Below are positions 41,848 through 50,943 of a stretch of DNA of 64,000 nt, in pieces (within the stretch, counting starts at the first letter, position 1; every line of letters starts with the position of its first letter). The DNA lies in the NCBI RefSeq assembly GCF_014595955.1, contig NZ_JABVCF010000001.1, forward strand, positions 372,001 through 436,000. The letters are read 5' to 3'. Source of the stretch: Pseudaminobacter soli (ex Zhang et al. 2022). GTDB taxonomy: Bacteria; Pseudomonadota; Alphaproteobacteria; Rhizobiales; Rhizobiaceae. The notes beneath the pieces are model-generated. The model did no database searches. It was not told the DNA's origin and saw only the letters and a program-made list of their open reading frames with translations. Both the position numbers and the translations under genes were made by a program.

Positions 41848-43177
41848 GCGTCATGCCTTCGATGAGCAGGGTCGGCGCCGCGGTGGCATAGTTGCGGTCG
41901 AGATCGTTCGCGGGGACCATCCGAGGGAACATGTCCTTCAGGTTGGAGGCGATCGTCACCTCCGAAACAGGGTAGGCAAGCTCGCCGTTCTCGATCCAGA
42001 AGCCCGAAGCGCCGCGGCTGTATTCGCCCGTCACCATGTTGACGCCTTGGCCGAAGACTTCCGTCACGTAGAAGCCCGAGTTCACCGATCTGATCAGCGC
42101 CTCCGGCGTCTGGTCCCCCGGCTCAATGGAAAGATTGGTGGAGGTCGGAGACACCGAGGAGCCGCTGCGTGCGCCGCGGCCGTTGGTGGTCAGCCCCAGC
42201 TCGCGTGCGGCGGACGTCGACAGGAACCAGTGCTGCAGCACGCCCTTGTCGACCATGATGAGCGTCGGACCGTCGATGCCCTCGCCGTCGAACGGCCTGG
42301 AGGCCTGTCCGCGCGGCCGGGCCGGCTCGTCGATCACCGTGATTTGGGCCGAGGCCACCTGCTTGCCCATCATGTCGCGCAGGAAGCTGGTCTTGCGCGC
42401 CACCGATGCGCCGTTGATCGCGCCCGCCAGGTGGCCGGCGATGCCGCGCGCGACGCGCGGATCGAACACCACCGTTACAGGACCGGTCTTGGCCTTTCGC
42501 GGATTGAGGCGCTTCACCGCGCGTTCGCCGGCCTTGCGGCCAATCTCATCGGGCGCGTCCAAGTCGGCGAAATGAAGGCGGGAGGAGTACTCGTAATCCC
42601 GCTCCATCCCGACGCCCTCGCCCGCGATGACGCTTGCGGACCGGGAGAACCGCGTGCCGACATACTGGCCTAGAAACCCGTGCGATGTGGCAAGCACCAG
42701 GCCGCCGAGGCCGCCGCTGGCGCTGCTACCGGCGGAATTGGTGACACCGGAGACCGCAAGCGCGGCTTCCTCGGCCGCCAGCGCGTCCTCTTTCAACCGC
42801 TCAGCGGAAACTTCGGTCGCATCGTAGAGGTCGAGGTCGCGCACGACCGTCGCCAGCAATGCGGCGTCGGCCAGGCCCTGATACGGGTCCTCCGGCGAGA
42901 CGCGAGCCATGGCGACGGCACGCTCGGCCAAGGTCTTCGCATCTGATGCCGCCGTGGCGGAGACGCTTGCGACCCGCCGGCCGACGAAGACTCTCAGCGC
43001 AACGTCGTCGCCTTCCGCGGAATTCGTGGATTCCACCTTGCCCAGCCTGACGGATACGCCCGTGGAGCGGCCACGCACAACGACGGCGTCGGCAGCATCG
43101 GCTCCCGCCGCCTTCGCGGCGTCCACCAGTGCTGAGACACGGTCGATCAGGGCAGCGGTTTCTAAGGTCTTGTCCAT
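41834..43177 (-). CDS. pmbA: TldD/PmbA family protein, PmbA (TldE) type
   Basis: 447 residues. It has the TldD/PmbA architecture but no HExxxH zinc motif, which fits the PmbA/TldE subunit rather than the catalytic TldD. Seen are VVVRGRSTGVSVRLGKVESTNSAEGDDVALRVFVG at the N-terminus, TVVFDPRVARGIAGHLAGAINGASV in the middle, and PAPTLLIEGM-like residues at the end. With TldD it forms a protease that trims peptides such as microcin precursors. No tldD is in this window. The start at 43177 (MDKTLETAALIDRV) is preferred over the in-frame 43210. Confidence 0.92.
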   Translation of the reverse strand: MDKTLETAALIDRVSALVDAAKAAGADAADAVVVRGRSTGVSVRLGKVESTNSAEGDDVALRVFVGRRVASVSATAASDAKTLAERAVAMARVSPEDPYQGLADAALLATVVRDLDLYDATEVSAERLKEDALAAEEAALAVSGVTNSAGSSASGGLGGLVLATSHGFLGQYVGTRFSRSASVIAGEGVGMERDYEYSSRLHFADLDAPDEIGRKAGERAVKRLNPRKAKTGPVTVVFDPRVARGIAGHLAGAINGASVARKTSFLRDMMGKQVASAQITVIDEPARPRGQASRPFDGEGIDGPTLIMVDKGVLQHWFLSTSAARELGLTTNGRGARSGSSVSPTSTNLSIEPGDQTPEALIRSVNSGFYVTEVFGQGVNMVTGEYSRGASGFWIENGELAYPVSEVTIASNLKDMFPRMVPANDLDRNYATAAPTLLIEGMTLAGS

Positions 43178-43324
43178 GGGGAGCGAAATTCCCGTTTGCT
43201 GGTGCACCATCTATTGCTCCGGTCCGGCTTAGGCAATGGTTCGCCGTTGCCAGCCCGGCCGTGCTCACGGAGCCGGCGTGCGCGGTGCTGCCCGTTCGGC
43301 CTGGGCCCCCGCCTCAGAGGCTGC

Positions 43325-44170
43325 TTAGGCCCGCAGCCGCAACTGGCCTCCATTTATCAGCCTGTCGACAGCGCGCTTAAGTTCGTCCTTGATGACCACC
43401 GTCTCCGTGAGCAGGGCCTCGACCTTGAGGAAGTCGAGCACCTTATAGCCTGATACCGGTGGTCTCAGGAGAATGTCGGGCCGGCTATGCTCAAGCTTTC
43501 CGGAGATGATCGACTGCATCATCAGTTGGGTGGCGCCCAGCATGAGTTCGATCGAGCTCAGCTTGCGGCGCGCTCGCATCGCCGGAGCGGCGACGACATC
43601 GACCGCAATCACGAAGTCCGCCAGTCCGGTCAGAAGGTCGTACGGCACGGGATTGTAGATGCCGCCGTCGATGAAGAGGCCCCCACCGCGTCGGACCGGC
43701 CGGAAAATCGCGGGGATCGCTGAAGAAGCGGCAAGGGCCGACAGCAGATCGCCATCCTCGAAGACAGCCAGTTTGCGGCCATAGAAGTCCGTGCCCGTCA
43801 CCTTGAGGGGAATCTGCAGTTCCTCGAACCGATCGGGAATGGCATCCGGGAGAAAGGATTTTAGAATCCGTTCTATGTTGAACTGGCTGAGGCCCAGTCC
43901 ACCCTGCCAGGCCTCCAGGAAGGTACCGGGCCGGGCGCGCCATATTCGGCTTGCGACTTCTGCCCGGCGCCCCAACAGCGACGACGCGTAGTGGTGTATG
44001 TCGCGGCCCGACATTCCCGCCGCCATGCCGGCTCCCATGATAGCGCCGATCGAGGAGCCGGCTATCGCGACAGGTTGTATTCCGAGTTCATCGAGCGCCT
44101 CGATGACATGTATGTGCGCGAGGCCCCTCGCCCCTCCCCCGCCGAACGCAACAGCGAAGGTTGGGCTCAT
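43325..44170 (-). CDS. Patatin-like phospholipase family protein (RssA-like)
   Basis: 281 residues. The oxyanion hole motif GGGGARG, the nucleophile elbow GSSIG and the catalytic Asp in FIDGGIYNP form the Ser-Asp dyad of patatins, so it is likely an active lipid acyl hydrolase. The start codon overlaps the stop of the M16 gene upstream (ATGA at 44173-44170). The substrate and cell location are unknown; no signal peptide is seen. Confidence 0.92.
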   Translation of the reverse strand: MSPTFAVAFGGGGARGLAHIHVIEALDELGIQPVAIAGSSIGAIMGAGMAAGMSGRDIHHYASSLLGRRAEVASRIWRARPGTFLEAWQGGLGLSQFNIERILKSFLPDAIPDRFEELQIPLKVTGTDFYGRKLAVFEDGDLLSALAASSAIPAIFRPVRRGGGLFIDGGIYNPVPYDLLTGLADFVIAVDVVAAPAMRARRKLSSIELMLGATQLMMQSIISGKLEHSRPDILLRPPVSGYKVLDFLKVEALLTETVVIKDELKRAVDRLINGGQLRLRA

Positions 44171-45528
44171 CAGTGCCCCTCGCCTGCTGGCTTTTCGGGC
44201 GGGCCAACGATGAGGGCAGCCGGGTCTGTTCGAAGCAGCTTCTGCGCCACCGCTCGCGTATCATCGAGAGTGACCGCATCGATTAGCCCAGCGCGCCGCT
44301 GGATATAGTCGGCCCCTAATCCGTCGATCTGCAACTGAACCAGGGTGGACGCGATCGCCCCCGAAGAGTTCAGGTTGTTGATGGCGTAGGCGCCGATCAG
44401 ATACTGCTTCGCGGCGGCCAGTTCCGCCTCCGTGGGCCCGTTCTCGGCCATATCTCTCACGACACCTCTTATAACGCCCAAGGTCTCGGTCCCCTTGCCC
44501 GCCCGGGTGGAGGTGCTGATCACAAGCGAGTCCGTATGCTCGCGGTCTACCAGAGCCGAAGATATGCCGTATGTCAGCCCGCGCTTCTCGCGCACCTCCT
44601 GGAAGAGGCGCGAGGTGAAGCTGCCTCCGCCAAGGACATGGTTCATGAGAACAGCCGCGAAGAAATCGGGCGAGTGGCGCGACACCCCCGGATAGGCGAG
44701 GCTGAGGCTCGTCTGCGGCAGCTTGTATTCGAACCGGACTTGCTGATCGAGCTTGGGCAGGATGTCTGGGACGAGTGCGAGCGTGGGTTTTTCGGGCAGC
44801 GTTCCGAAGAGACGATCGAGTTGGAGCTTGAGCGTCTCGGAATCGATTGCACCCACAACGGCGATCTTGAGTTTCTCGCGGGCAAAGACCGCCTTGTGCA
44901 AGGAACGTAGATCGTCCGCCGTAATCGAGTTGAGCGATTGTTCCGTACCTTCGCTGGGACGTGCATAGGGGTGGTCGCCATAGAGCGCGGCGAGCCACCG
45001 CTTGCCCGCTTGCGCCTCGGGATTGTTCGCCTCGCTCTGGATCCCCGTGATCATCTGACCCCGGATGCGGTCGATCGGATCCTGGTCGAAGCGAGGAGCG
45101 GTGATCGCTAGGCGAAGCAGATCCAGTGCCTCGTCCCGCTTTTCGGCCAGCATGCGCATTGAGCCGTACAAGTTGTCGCGATCCGACCGGAAGCTCATTT
45201 CCGCCCCCGAATCATCGAGCCGGGTCTGGAAGGCATCGCTGTCGAGATCGCCGGCGCCTTCGTCGAAGAGGCCGGTCATGAGGGTCGTCAGACCCTCCTT
45301 TCCGCGCGGATCCTGCGAGTCTCCACCGGCAAATGCGAAGCGAACGGAGATGATTGGAACCGAATAGTCCTCGACCAGCCAGGCGGATACGCCGCCGGGG
45401 GACACCACCTGCTGGATTTCGACCTCAGCCTTGGCCGGAGAAACGACTAGGACCGCGAAAACCCCGAGAGTGGCTGCGATGGAAGAGAGAAAGCGACCTG
45501 CGCTCGCCGCCGGCCGTCCGGCGGTCAT
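44170..45528 (-). CDS. M16 family peptidase-like protein, catalytically inactive partner
   Basis: 452 residues. A signal peptide (MTAGRPAASAGRFLSSIAATLGVFAVLVVSPAKA) is followed by two M16 domains. The position of the HxxEH zinc motif reads GKEGLTTLMTGLFDEGAG, so no zinc site is present. The C-terminal domain has the conserved FYEVREKRGLTY-type stretch (LFQEVREKRGLTYGISS). Such subunits pair with an active M16 subunit, as in mitochondrial processing peptidase; the active gene lies directly upstream. ATG 45528 is 12 bases after that gene's stop. Confidence 0.92.
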   Translation of the reverse strand: MTAGRPAASAGRFLSSIAATLGVFAVLVVSPAKAEVEIQQVVSPGGVSAWLVEDYSVPIISVRFAFAGGDSQDPRGKEGLTTLMTGLFDEGAGDLDSDAFQTRLDDSGAEMSFRSDRDNLYGSMRMLAEKRDEALDLLRLAITAPRFDQDPIDRIRGQMITGIQSEANNPEAQAGKRWLAALYGDHPYARPSEGTEQSLNSITADDLRSLHKAVFAREKLKIAVVGAIDSETLKLQLDRLFGTLPEKPTLALVPDILPKLDQQVRFEYKLPQTSLSLAYPGVSRHSPDFFAAVLMNHVLGGGSFTSRLFQEVREKRGLTYGISSALVDREHTDSLVISTSTRAGKGTETLGVIRGVVRDMAENGPTEAELAAAKQYLIGAYAINNLNSSGAIASTLVQLQIDGLGADYIQRRAGLIDAVTLDDTRAVAQKLLRTDPAALIVGPPEKPAGEGH

Positions 45529-45539
45529 GGAATGTATGC

Positions 45540-46916
45540 TCAATTCGGTGTCTCCGCGGCAGGCAGAAGATAGGAGGTGACCATCCGCTGCGGGTCCAGG
45601 TACTTCAGCGCCGTGGACTGGACCTTCGCAGCGGTGACCGCCCGGATGCGTTCCGGCCATTCCTGCACGTCCTCGACCGTCGCGCCCGTCGCAAGCGCCG
45701 TGCCATAGATGTGGGCTAGGCGGGATGGCTTGTCCTGAGCGAAGACGGTGCTCCGCACCAGCCGGTTCTTGGCGCGCTCGAGTTCTTCGGCAGAGACCCC
45801 GTCGCGGCGGATGCGCGCGATCTCGCTCTCCACTCGCTGCTCGAGGTCACCCAGCCCCTCCGGGCTCCTGGGCGCGCCGTACACAACGAAGCTCGTCTCG
45901 TCGAGCATATCACCATCGTACTGGGAACCAGTAGCAGCGGCCACCGGATCCTTCACGACGAGATTCTGATAAAGCCGGCTACGCGCACCACCGCCGAGGA
46001 TCTCGGCCAGCAGTTCCAGGGCTTCCGCCTCACCAGGATCTCCCGTCCGCCGCGACGGCGTCAGCCAATATTTCCCGAAACTGGGAATGCCGACACGGGC
46101 GTCGCTCATCTTCACGGCGCGACTGGCGTCGTTCGGCGGCTCGCTCGGGCGGACACGCGGCGGCAGGTCCTCACCGCGCTCGAGCTTCCCGTAGGTCGCT
46201 TCAGCCATGGCGCGAACACTCTCTGCCGTGACGTCGCCGGCAACCACCAGCACGGCATTGTTCGGCCGGTAGTAGCGGTCATAGAAAGCCTTGGCGTCGG
46301 CGCTGTTGAGCTGCTCTATTTCATGCATCCAGCCGATAACCGGCTGCCGATAGGGATGGTTCCTATAGAGCGTCGGCTGCACCTCCTCCGAAAGCAGGGC
46401 CTGCGGATCGCCGTCGATGCGCGAACGGCGCTCCTCCATGATCACCTCGCGCTCCGTTGCGACGACGGCGTCGTCGATGATCAGGTTGCGCATCCGGTCC
46501 GCCTCGAGCGCCATCATGGTCGGGAGGGCTTTGGGAGGAACGGTTTCATGATAGGCGGTGTAGTCGTAGGTAGTGAAAGCATTCAGTTCGCCGCCGATCG
46601 ATGACACCATAGCATCGAGTTCACCGGAGGGGTGGTTCTTCGTGCCCTTGAACATCAAGTGCTCGAAAAAATGAGCGATCCCCGATTTGCCGGGCTGCTC
46701 GTCGGCGCTGCCGACCTTGTACCAGACCATGTGGGTGACAATGGGCCCCCGGTGGTCGGGGATCACCACGACCTCCATGCCATTGTCGAGAACGAAGTTG
46801 GCTACGGGTTCCTGTTTGGCCGCCTCTGCCTGTACGAATTGAGTCGGAAACGTAATCAGAAGGAGCATCAGAGCCGCTGCCGCAAAATGGCGCGGCGAAT
46901 GTAAACGATAGTTCAT
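45540..46916 (-). CDS. M16 family zinc metallopeptidase, active subunit
   Basis: 458 residues. The signal peptide (about residues 1-31) is followed by an M16A domain with the inverted zinc motif HFFEH (His82, Glu85, His86) and a downstream Glu in TEREVIMEERRSR. The C-terminal half has ARSRLYQNLVVKDPVAAATG. It is likely a periplasmic or membrane-associated peptidase working with the inactive homologue encoded next. Alphaproteobacteria commonly encode such a pair. It is the first gene of the M16-M16-patatin group. Confidence 0.94.
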   Translation of the reverse strand: MNYRLHSPRHFAAAALMLLLITFPTQFVQAEAAKQEPVANFVLDNGMEVVVIPDHRGPIVTHMVWYKVGSADEQPGKSGIAHFFEHLMFKGTKNHPSGELDAMVSSIGGELNAFTTYDYTAYHETVPPKALPTMMALEADRMRNLIIDDAVVATEREVIMEERRSRIDGDPQALLSEEVQPTLYRNHPYRQPVIGWMHEIEQLNSADAKAFYDRYYRPNNAVLVVAGDVTAESVRAMAEATYGKLERGEDLPPRVRPSEPPNDASRAVKMSDARVGIPSFGKYWLTPSRRTGDPGEAEALELLAEILGGGARSRLYQNLVVKDPVAAATGSQYDGDMLDETSFVVYGAPRSPEGLGDLEQRVESEIARIRRDGVSAEELERAKNRLVRSTVFAQDKPSRLAHIYGTALATGATVEDVQEWPERIRAVTAAKVQSTALKYLDPQRMVTSYLLPAAETPN

Positions 46917-47009
46917 GAAGGTTCCTGGACGAGTATTTCGACTTATATGGGGGCGCGAAATCAGGGGAAAAGCCGTTGCCCGCCATGAATATGTCGAAAA
47001 AGGCAGAAG

Positions 47010-47564
47010 TCAGACGTTCATCAAAAAGTGAACGATCGTTTCCCCGTAGGAGCGCTGTTCGACAAGTTCGAAGTCAGGAATAGGCGCCAAAGCAACTGTT
47101 GCGCTCTCCTCGAGAACGCAAAGTGCACGCGGCTGTAGCCACCCGCCGGCGCGAGCAGAGACAAGTGCTTTCTCGCCGAGGCCCTTCCCATAAGGCGGAT
47201 CGGCGAAGAGCAGGTTGAACGGTGAAATCGTTCCCACTTGCCCCAGCTTCGTTGTGTCGCGGCGAAAGATCTTGGTGCGGCCGGTCAGGCCGAGCGCTTC
47301 TACATTGGCACGGAGGAGCCCCCGTCCCTCGGTCGACTCCTCCACGAACATGCAGAAGGATGCACCGCGGGAGAGCGCTTCGAGGCCGAGAGCACCCGTA
47401 CCCGCGAACAGATCGATCACTCGGGCGCCTGCCAATCGGTCGCCGAAGCGATGCGCGATGACATTGAACACGGCCTCGCGGGTGCGGTCGCTCGTGGGGC
47501 GGATGCTGCTGCCGCGCGGCGTGGCCAGCGGCCGGCCCCGGAACTCCCCCCCGACGATCCGCAT
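47010..47564 (-). CDS. rsmD: 16S rRNA (guanine(966)-N(2))-methyltransferase RsmD
   Basis: 184 residues with the RsmD landmarks: MRIVGGEFRGRPLATPRG, RPTSDRTREAVFNVI, the SAM motif VIDLFAGTGALGLEALSRG and the catalytic FADPPYGKGLGE (DPPY). It methylates G966 of 16S rRNA. It starts five bases after the stop of the pseudouridine synthase gene, so the two rRNA modification genes form an operon. Confidence 0.95.
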   Translation of the reverse strand: MRIVGGEFRGRPLATPRGSSIRPTSDRTREAVFNVIAHRFGDRLAGARVIDLFAGTGALGLEALSRGASFCMFVEESTEGRGLLRANVEALGLTGRTKIFRRDTTKLGQVGTISPFNLLFADPPYGKGLGEKALVSARAGGWLQPRALCVLEESATVALAPIPDFELVEQRSYGETIVHFLMNV

Positions 47565-47569
47565 GTCGC

Positions 47570-49567
47570 CTATTTGTCCCTGCGCGGCTTGCCGGAGTGC
47601 GGCCGCCCGCCGGCGCCGCCCTCGCGGCCATATCCCGGCTTGCCAGGACGCTTCCCGGCCGGATCCTTCCGCTCGCCGAATGGCTTGGCCTCTTCGTGCT
47701 TGCCTTGCGGACGCGCACCCGGCGCCATCCAGACATTGGACTTGCGCGCCCCGGGCGGCTCGATGGGGCGCTGCTCACGCTCGCCGAACTTGCGTGGGCC
47801 ACGCTCCGGCTTGCCCGGCCGGCCATCGCCAAAGCCGGGCCGCTTCGGCTTTGTGGTCAGCCGTCCCAGAGCGTCGTCCCGCATACGGTCCCTGCCGCGG
47901 CCGCGGTTCTTGATTAGCCCGCCCTCGCCCTCGATTAGAGGCTTCCGCTCCGGTGTGCTGGCGCGGCTCGGCCGATCGTCCTCGCGCGCCTTCGGACGGT
48001 TGCTGAAGGGCTTCGCGATGTCTGCATCGAAGTTCGCGCCAGACTCCTCGATCAGCCGCTCGCCGAGTTGGTCACGCAGCGTCCGGCCCTTGAGCTCCTG
48101 GACGTGGCCCTCGGGAAGTTCGCCCAGTTGGAACGGGCCGAAGGAGACCCGGATCAGACGGCCAACCTCCAGGCCGAGGGCGCCGAGAATGTTCTTCACC
48201 TCGCGGTTCTTGCCTTCGCGCAGACCGACCGTCAGCCAGGCATTGCTGCCCTGCTCGCGATCCAGGGTCGCCTCGACCGAGCCGTAGAAGATGCCGTCGA
48301 CGGCGATGCCGTCCTTGAGCTTGTCCAGGTCCGCCTGGGTGACCTTGCCATGGACCCGCACGCGGTAGCGCCTGAGCCAACCCGTGGCCGGCAGTTCGAG
48401 CGTGCGGGCAAGCCCGCCGTCGTTGGTAAGGAGAAGCAAGCCCTCGGTGTTGATGTCCAAACGCCCGACCGTGATCAGTCTCGGCAGATCCTGCGGCAAT
48501 ACGTCGAAAACCGTTTGGCGGCCCCCGGGATCGCGGCTTGTGGTGACCACGCCGGCGGGCTTGTGGAAGAGGAAGAGCCGTGTACGCTCGACCGGCGGCA
48601 GCGGCGCGCCGTCGATCTCGATCGCGTCGTCAGGCATGACGTTGAAGGCCGGCGTATCGAGGACGCGGCCATTGACCTTCACCCGGCCGTCTTCGATCAG
48701 CGCCTCGGCGTCGCGGCGCGAGGCAATTCCTGCACGCGCCAGCCGCTTGGCGATGCGCTCGCCGGCGGCCTCTTCGGCTGGCGGTCCGCCCCGATCGCGA
48801 CGCTCGCCGTGGAACTCCTTGCGGGGGCGGGCTTCGTCCCTGCCAAATGCAGGCCGCTCGCGCCCCTCGGGACGGAACCGCCCCTTGTCATCGTGAGATC
48901 CGGAACGACCTTCAGACCGAAATTGACCCCTCTCTCTTTGCTGGTCACCACGTCCTTCAGACCGAAATCCGCCTCGGCGTTCGCTCCGCTGGGCGCCTTC
49001 GCCCCGATCTTCACGCGGCCGGAATTCGCGCGGCCGGAAATCACCGGATGTCCCCGGACGCTCGGAGCGTTTCTCGAATCGGCGACCTTCCGGACGCTCT
49101 CCCGTATGCGTCCTTCCCTCGGTGCTTCGCGGCTTGTAGCCACCGGCCGCGTCTTCACGCTCGCGACGCCCCGGACGAGGTGCGCGCGGCTCGAAACCCT
49201 CACCCGACCGGCCTTCGCCACGCCAGGGCCGACCTGGGTCGGACCGGCCCGATCCGCCCTCTGACCCATCACGGCCGAAACGCCTTGGCTCCTCGCCTCT
49301 GCCGGCCCCTCTCGTCTCTTCACGATTTCGGAAATCGCCCTGCTTCTTGGGCCGAAATTCGCGCGGGGCGGCACCGCCCGACGCACTCTCATCCGAGTCA
49401 TTGCGCTTCCAACGGCTTCCCGGGCCGTTCGCTCCCTTGTTGAAGTCTCCCTCCTTGGCGAACTTGGGACGGTCCGTGCGGCCGCGCCCGCTCTCTGAGC
49501 GGAAACGGTCGTTGTTTCCGCCGCGCGGCTTGCCCCTTGCAGAGGGTTTTCTCGGTTTGTCGTCCAT
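47570..49567 (-). CDS. Pseudouridine synthase (RluB/RsuA family) with long RG-rich tails
   Basis: 665 residues. Only about residues 268-505 are the enzyme: an S4 RNA-binding domain (ERIAKRLARAGIASRRDAE) and the RsuA/RluB catalytic domain, with the active-site Asp in GRLDINTEGLLLLTNDG (Asp371) and REGKNREVKNILGALG. The 265 residues before and 160 after are disordered-looking, rich in Arg, Gly, Ser and acidic residues, with FRSEGR/FRPREFRP-type repeats. Usual RluB is about 250-300 residues. It likely makes pseudouridine 2605 in 23S rRNA. It is divergent from tadA and upstream of rsmD. Confidence 0.93.
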   Translation of the reverse strand: MDDKPRKPSARGKPRGGNNDRFRSESGRGRTDRPKFAKEGDFNKGANGPGSRWKRNDSDESASGGAAPREFRPKKQGDFRNREETRGAGRGEEPRRFGRDGSEGGSGRSDPGRPWRGEGRSGEGFEPRAPRPGRREREDAAGGYKPRSTEGRTHTGERPEGRRFEKRSERPGTSGDFRPREFRPREDRGEGAQRSERRGGFRSEGRGDQQRERGQFRSEGRSGSHDDKGRFRPEGRERPAFGRDEARPRKEFHGERRDRGGPPAEEAAGERIAKRLARAGIASRRDAEALIEDGRVKVNGRVLDTPAFNVMPDDAIEIDGAPLPPVERTRLFLFHKPAGVVTTSRDPGGRQTVFDVLPQDLPRLITVGRLDINTEGLLLLTNDGGLARTLELPATGWLRRYRVRVHGKVTQADLDKLKDGIAVDGIFYGSVEATLDREQGSNAWLTVGLREGKNREVKNILGALGLEVGRLIRVSFGPFQLGELPEGHVQELKGRTLRDQLGERLIEESGANFDADIAKPFSNRPKAREDDRPSRASTPERKPLIEGEGGLIKNRGRGRDRMRDDALGRLTTKPKRPGFGDGRPGKPERGPRKFGEREQRPIEPPGARKSNVWMAPGARPQGKHEEAKPFGERKDPAGKRPGKPGYGREGGAGGRPHSGKPRRDK

Positions 49568-49641
49568 TAGCTTTGCCTTTCGCGGCGGGATGTAGCAGTA
49601 ACGCTTATGACCTGCGAGGGAAATGTCCCGATGGTATTCCG

Positions 49642-50094
49642 GTGAACAGACCCGATTTCATGGGCCTTGCGCTGGCAGAGGCCGAGAATGCGGCCGGCAG
49701 AGGCGAAGTGCCGATCGGCGCGGTGCTGGTCAGCGGCAACGATGTGGTGGCCAGGGCCGGCAACCGCACCCGCGAACTGAATGATGCCACCGCTCATGCC
49801 GAAATGCTCGTCCTTCGGGAAGCATCGGCCAAGCTGGGGGCGGAGCGCCTCGGTGGCTGCGACCTCTATGTGACGCTGGAGCCCTGCACCATGTGCGCCG
49901 CGGCGATCTCCTTCACCCGCATCCGGCGGCTCTATTTTGGAGCGACGGACGAGAAGGGCGGCGCGGTCGTCAGCGGCGTCAGGTTCTACTCAGCCCCAAC
50001 CTGCCATCATGTCCCGGAGCTCTATCCCGGGATCGGCGAACGCGCTGCCGCCGATCTCCTGGTGCGCTTCTTCAGGGAGCGGCGCGAGCCCTAA
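49642..50094 (+). CDS. tadA: tRNA-specific adenosine deaminase TadA
   Basis: 150 residues with the cytidine deaminase fold. The zinc site and catalytic Glu are in TAHAEML and EPCTMCAAA, and IGAVLVSGNDVVARAGNR and RIRRLYFGATDEKGGAV are family segments. It converts A34 to inosine in tRNA-Arg(ACG). I chose GTG 49642 (VNRPDFMGLALAEA); ATG 49660 is an alternative. The stop abuts that of the convergent lipoprotein gene. It is divergent from the pseudouridine synthase gene, with 74 bases between starts. Confidence 0.94.
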   Translation: MNRPDFMGLALAEAENAAGRGEVPIGAVLVSGNDVVARAGNRTRELNDATAHAEMLVLREASAKLGAERLGGCDLYVTLEPCTMCAAAISFTRIRRLYFGATDEKGGAVVSGVRFYSAPTCHHVPELYPGIGERAAADLLVRFFRERREP

Positions 50095-50856
50095 TCAAAA
50101 GGGGTTTATGTCGGCCCACTTCGGCAGGCTAAAACCCTTGTTCTTCCGGGCCTGCGCCTTCAGCCGCCGTTCCTTCTTGATCTCGTCCTCGCCAACATCG
50201 CCGGTCGGAGCGGTCGCCGCGGCTTGCCGGTATTCGAGTGGCGGCTCGCTGAGGTATTTGCGGTTCGTGGGACTTCCCTGCCGTTCCTCGGCCAGCTTCT
50301 TGCGGAACTCCTCGCTCTGCTTGGTCGTGTTGATGCCGACGGGGGTCACACCAGAGTCCCCGTAGCGCGCGCTCTGGCCCGTGGGTGTCGCCTCCCTGGG
50401 CCGTGCCGTGGCACGAGCGAGATCCGGCTCGATCTGCGGACGCCAGCCGGGCTTGTCGCGGTTCTCGTCGGCTTCGGCGCGCAGCCGGGCCCGCTTCTGC
50501 TCGGGTGATTCGGGCCAAGCTGGATTTTCGGCGGAGGCCACGCTCTGCTGCGGCTCAGGCAGCGTTGCCGTGGAGCCCTTCGCCGGCTTCACCAGTTCGG
50601 GCCGAGGCTTGTAATCGATCGACTGCCGCTCCTTCGGCCCGAGCGCCAGGATATTGCTGACGTCGCTCATCAACTGCTCATTGGCGGTCTTGTCCGTTCC
50701 ATAGGTGGGCGAGCCCACGCAGCCGGACACCGCCGCTCCGGCCGCCAAAATACCCGCAAGAGCCACGATTTTTCGCCGGCGCCGTTCCGCAAGTCCACGC
50801 ACTGTCAATGCAAATGCCTCTCGAAAACCGCCCCGACTCGTCCCCAGATCGGGCAT
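50095..50856 (-). CDS. Putative lipoprotein of unknown function
   Basis: About 253 residues from the Met at 50856 (the frame extends to 50928; a GTG further in is also possible). A hydrophobic segment after a basic run (ERRRRKIVALAGILAAGAAVSGC) ends in a lipobox-like VSGC. The rest is polar, Pro/Lys/Arg/Glu-rich and probably extended, with KNKGFSLPKWADINPF at the C-terminus. I do not recognise a domain. It lies 87 bases after ileS on the same strand and may be in its operon. Confidence 0.65.
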   Translation of the reverse strand: MPDLGTSRGGFREAFALTVRGLAERRRRKIVALAGILAAGAAVSGCVGSPTYGTDKTANEQLMSDVSNILALGPKERQSIDYKPRPELVKPAKGSTATLPEPQQSVASAENPAWPESPEQKRARLRAEADENRDKPGWRPQIEPDLARATARPREATPTGQSARYGDSGVTPVGINTTKQSEEFRKKLAEERQGSPTNRKYLSEPPLEYRQAAATAPTGDVGEDEIKKERRLKAQARKNKGFSLPKWADINPF

Positions 50857-50943
50857 GGCGGGAGAATCCGGCGATAGTTTGTCACCCAGAATGGTTACCC
50901 CTCTACCCCAGAGGGCGGAAAACGGCAACGATTGCGGCGTTGT

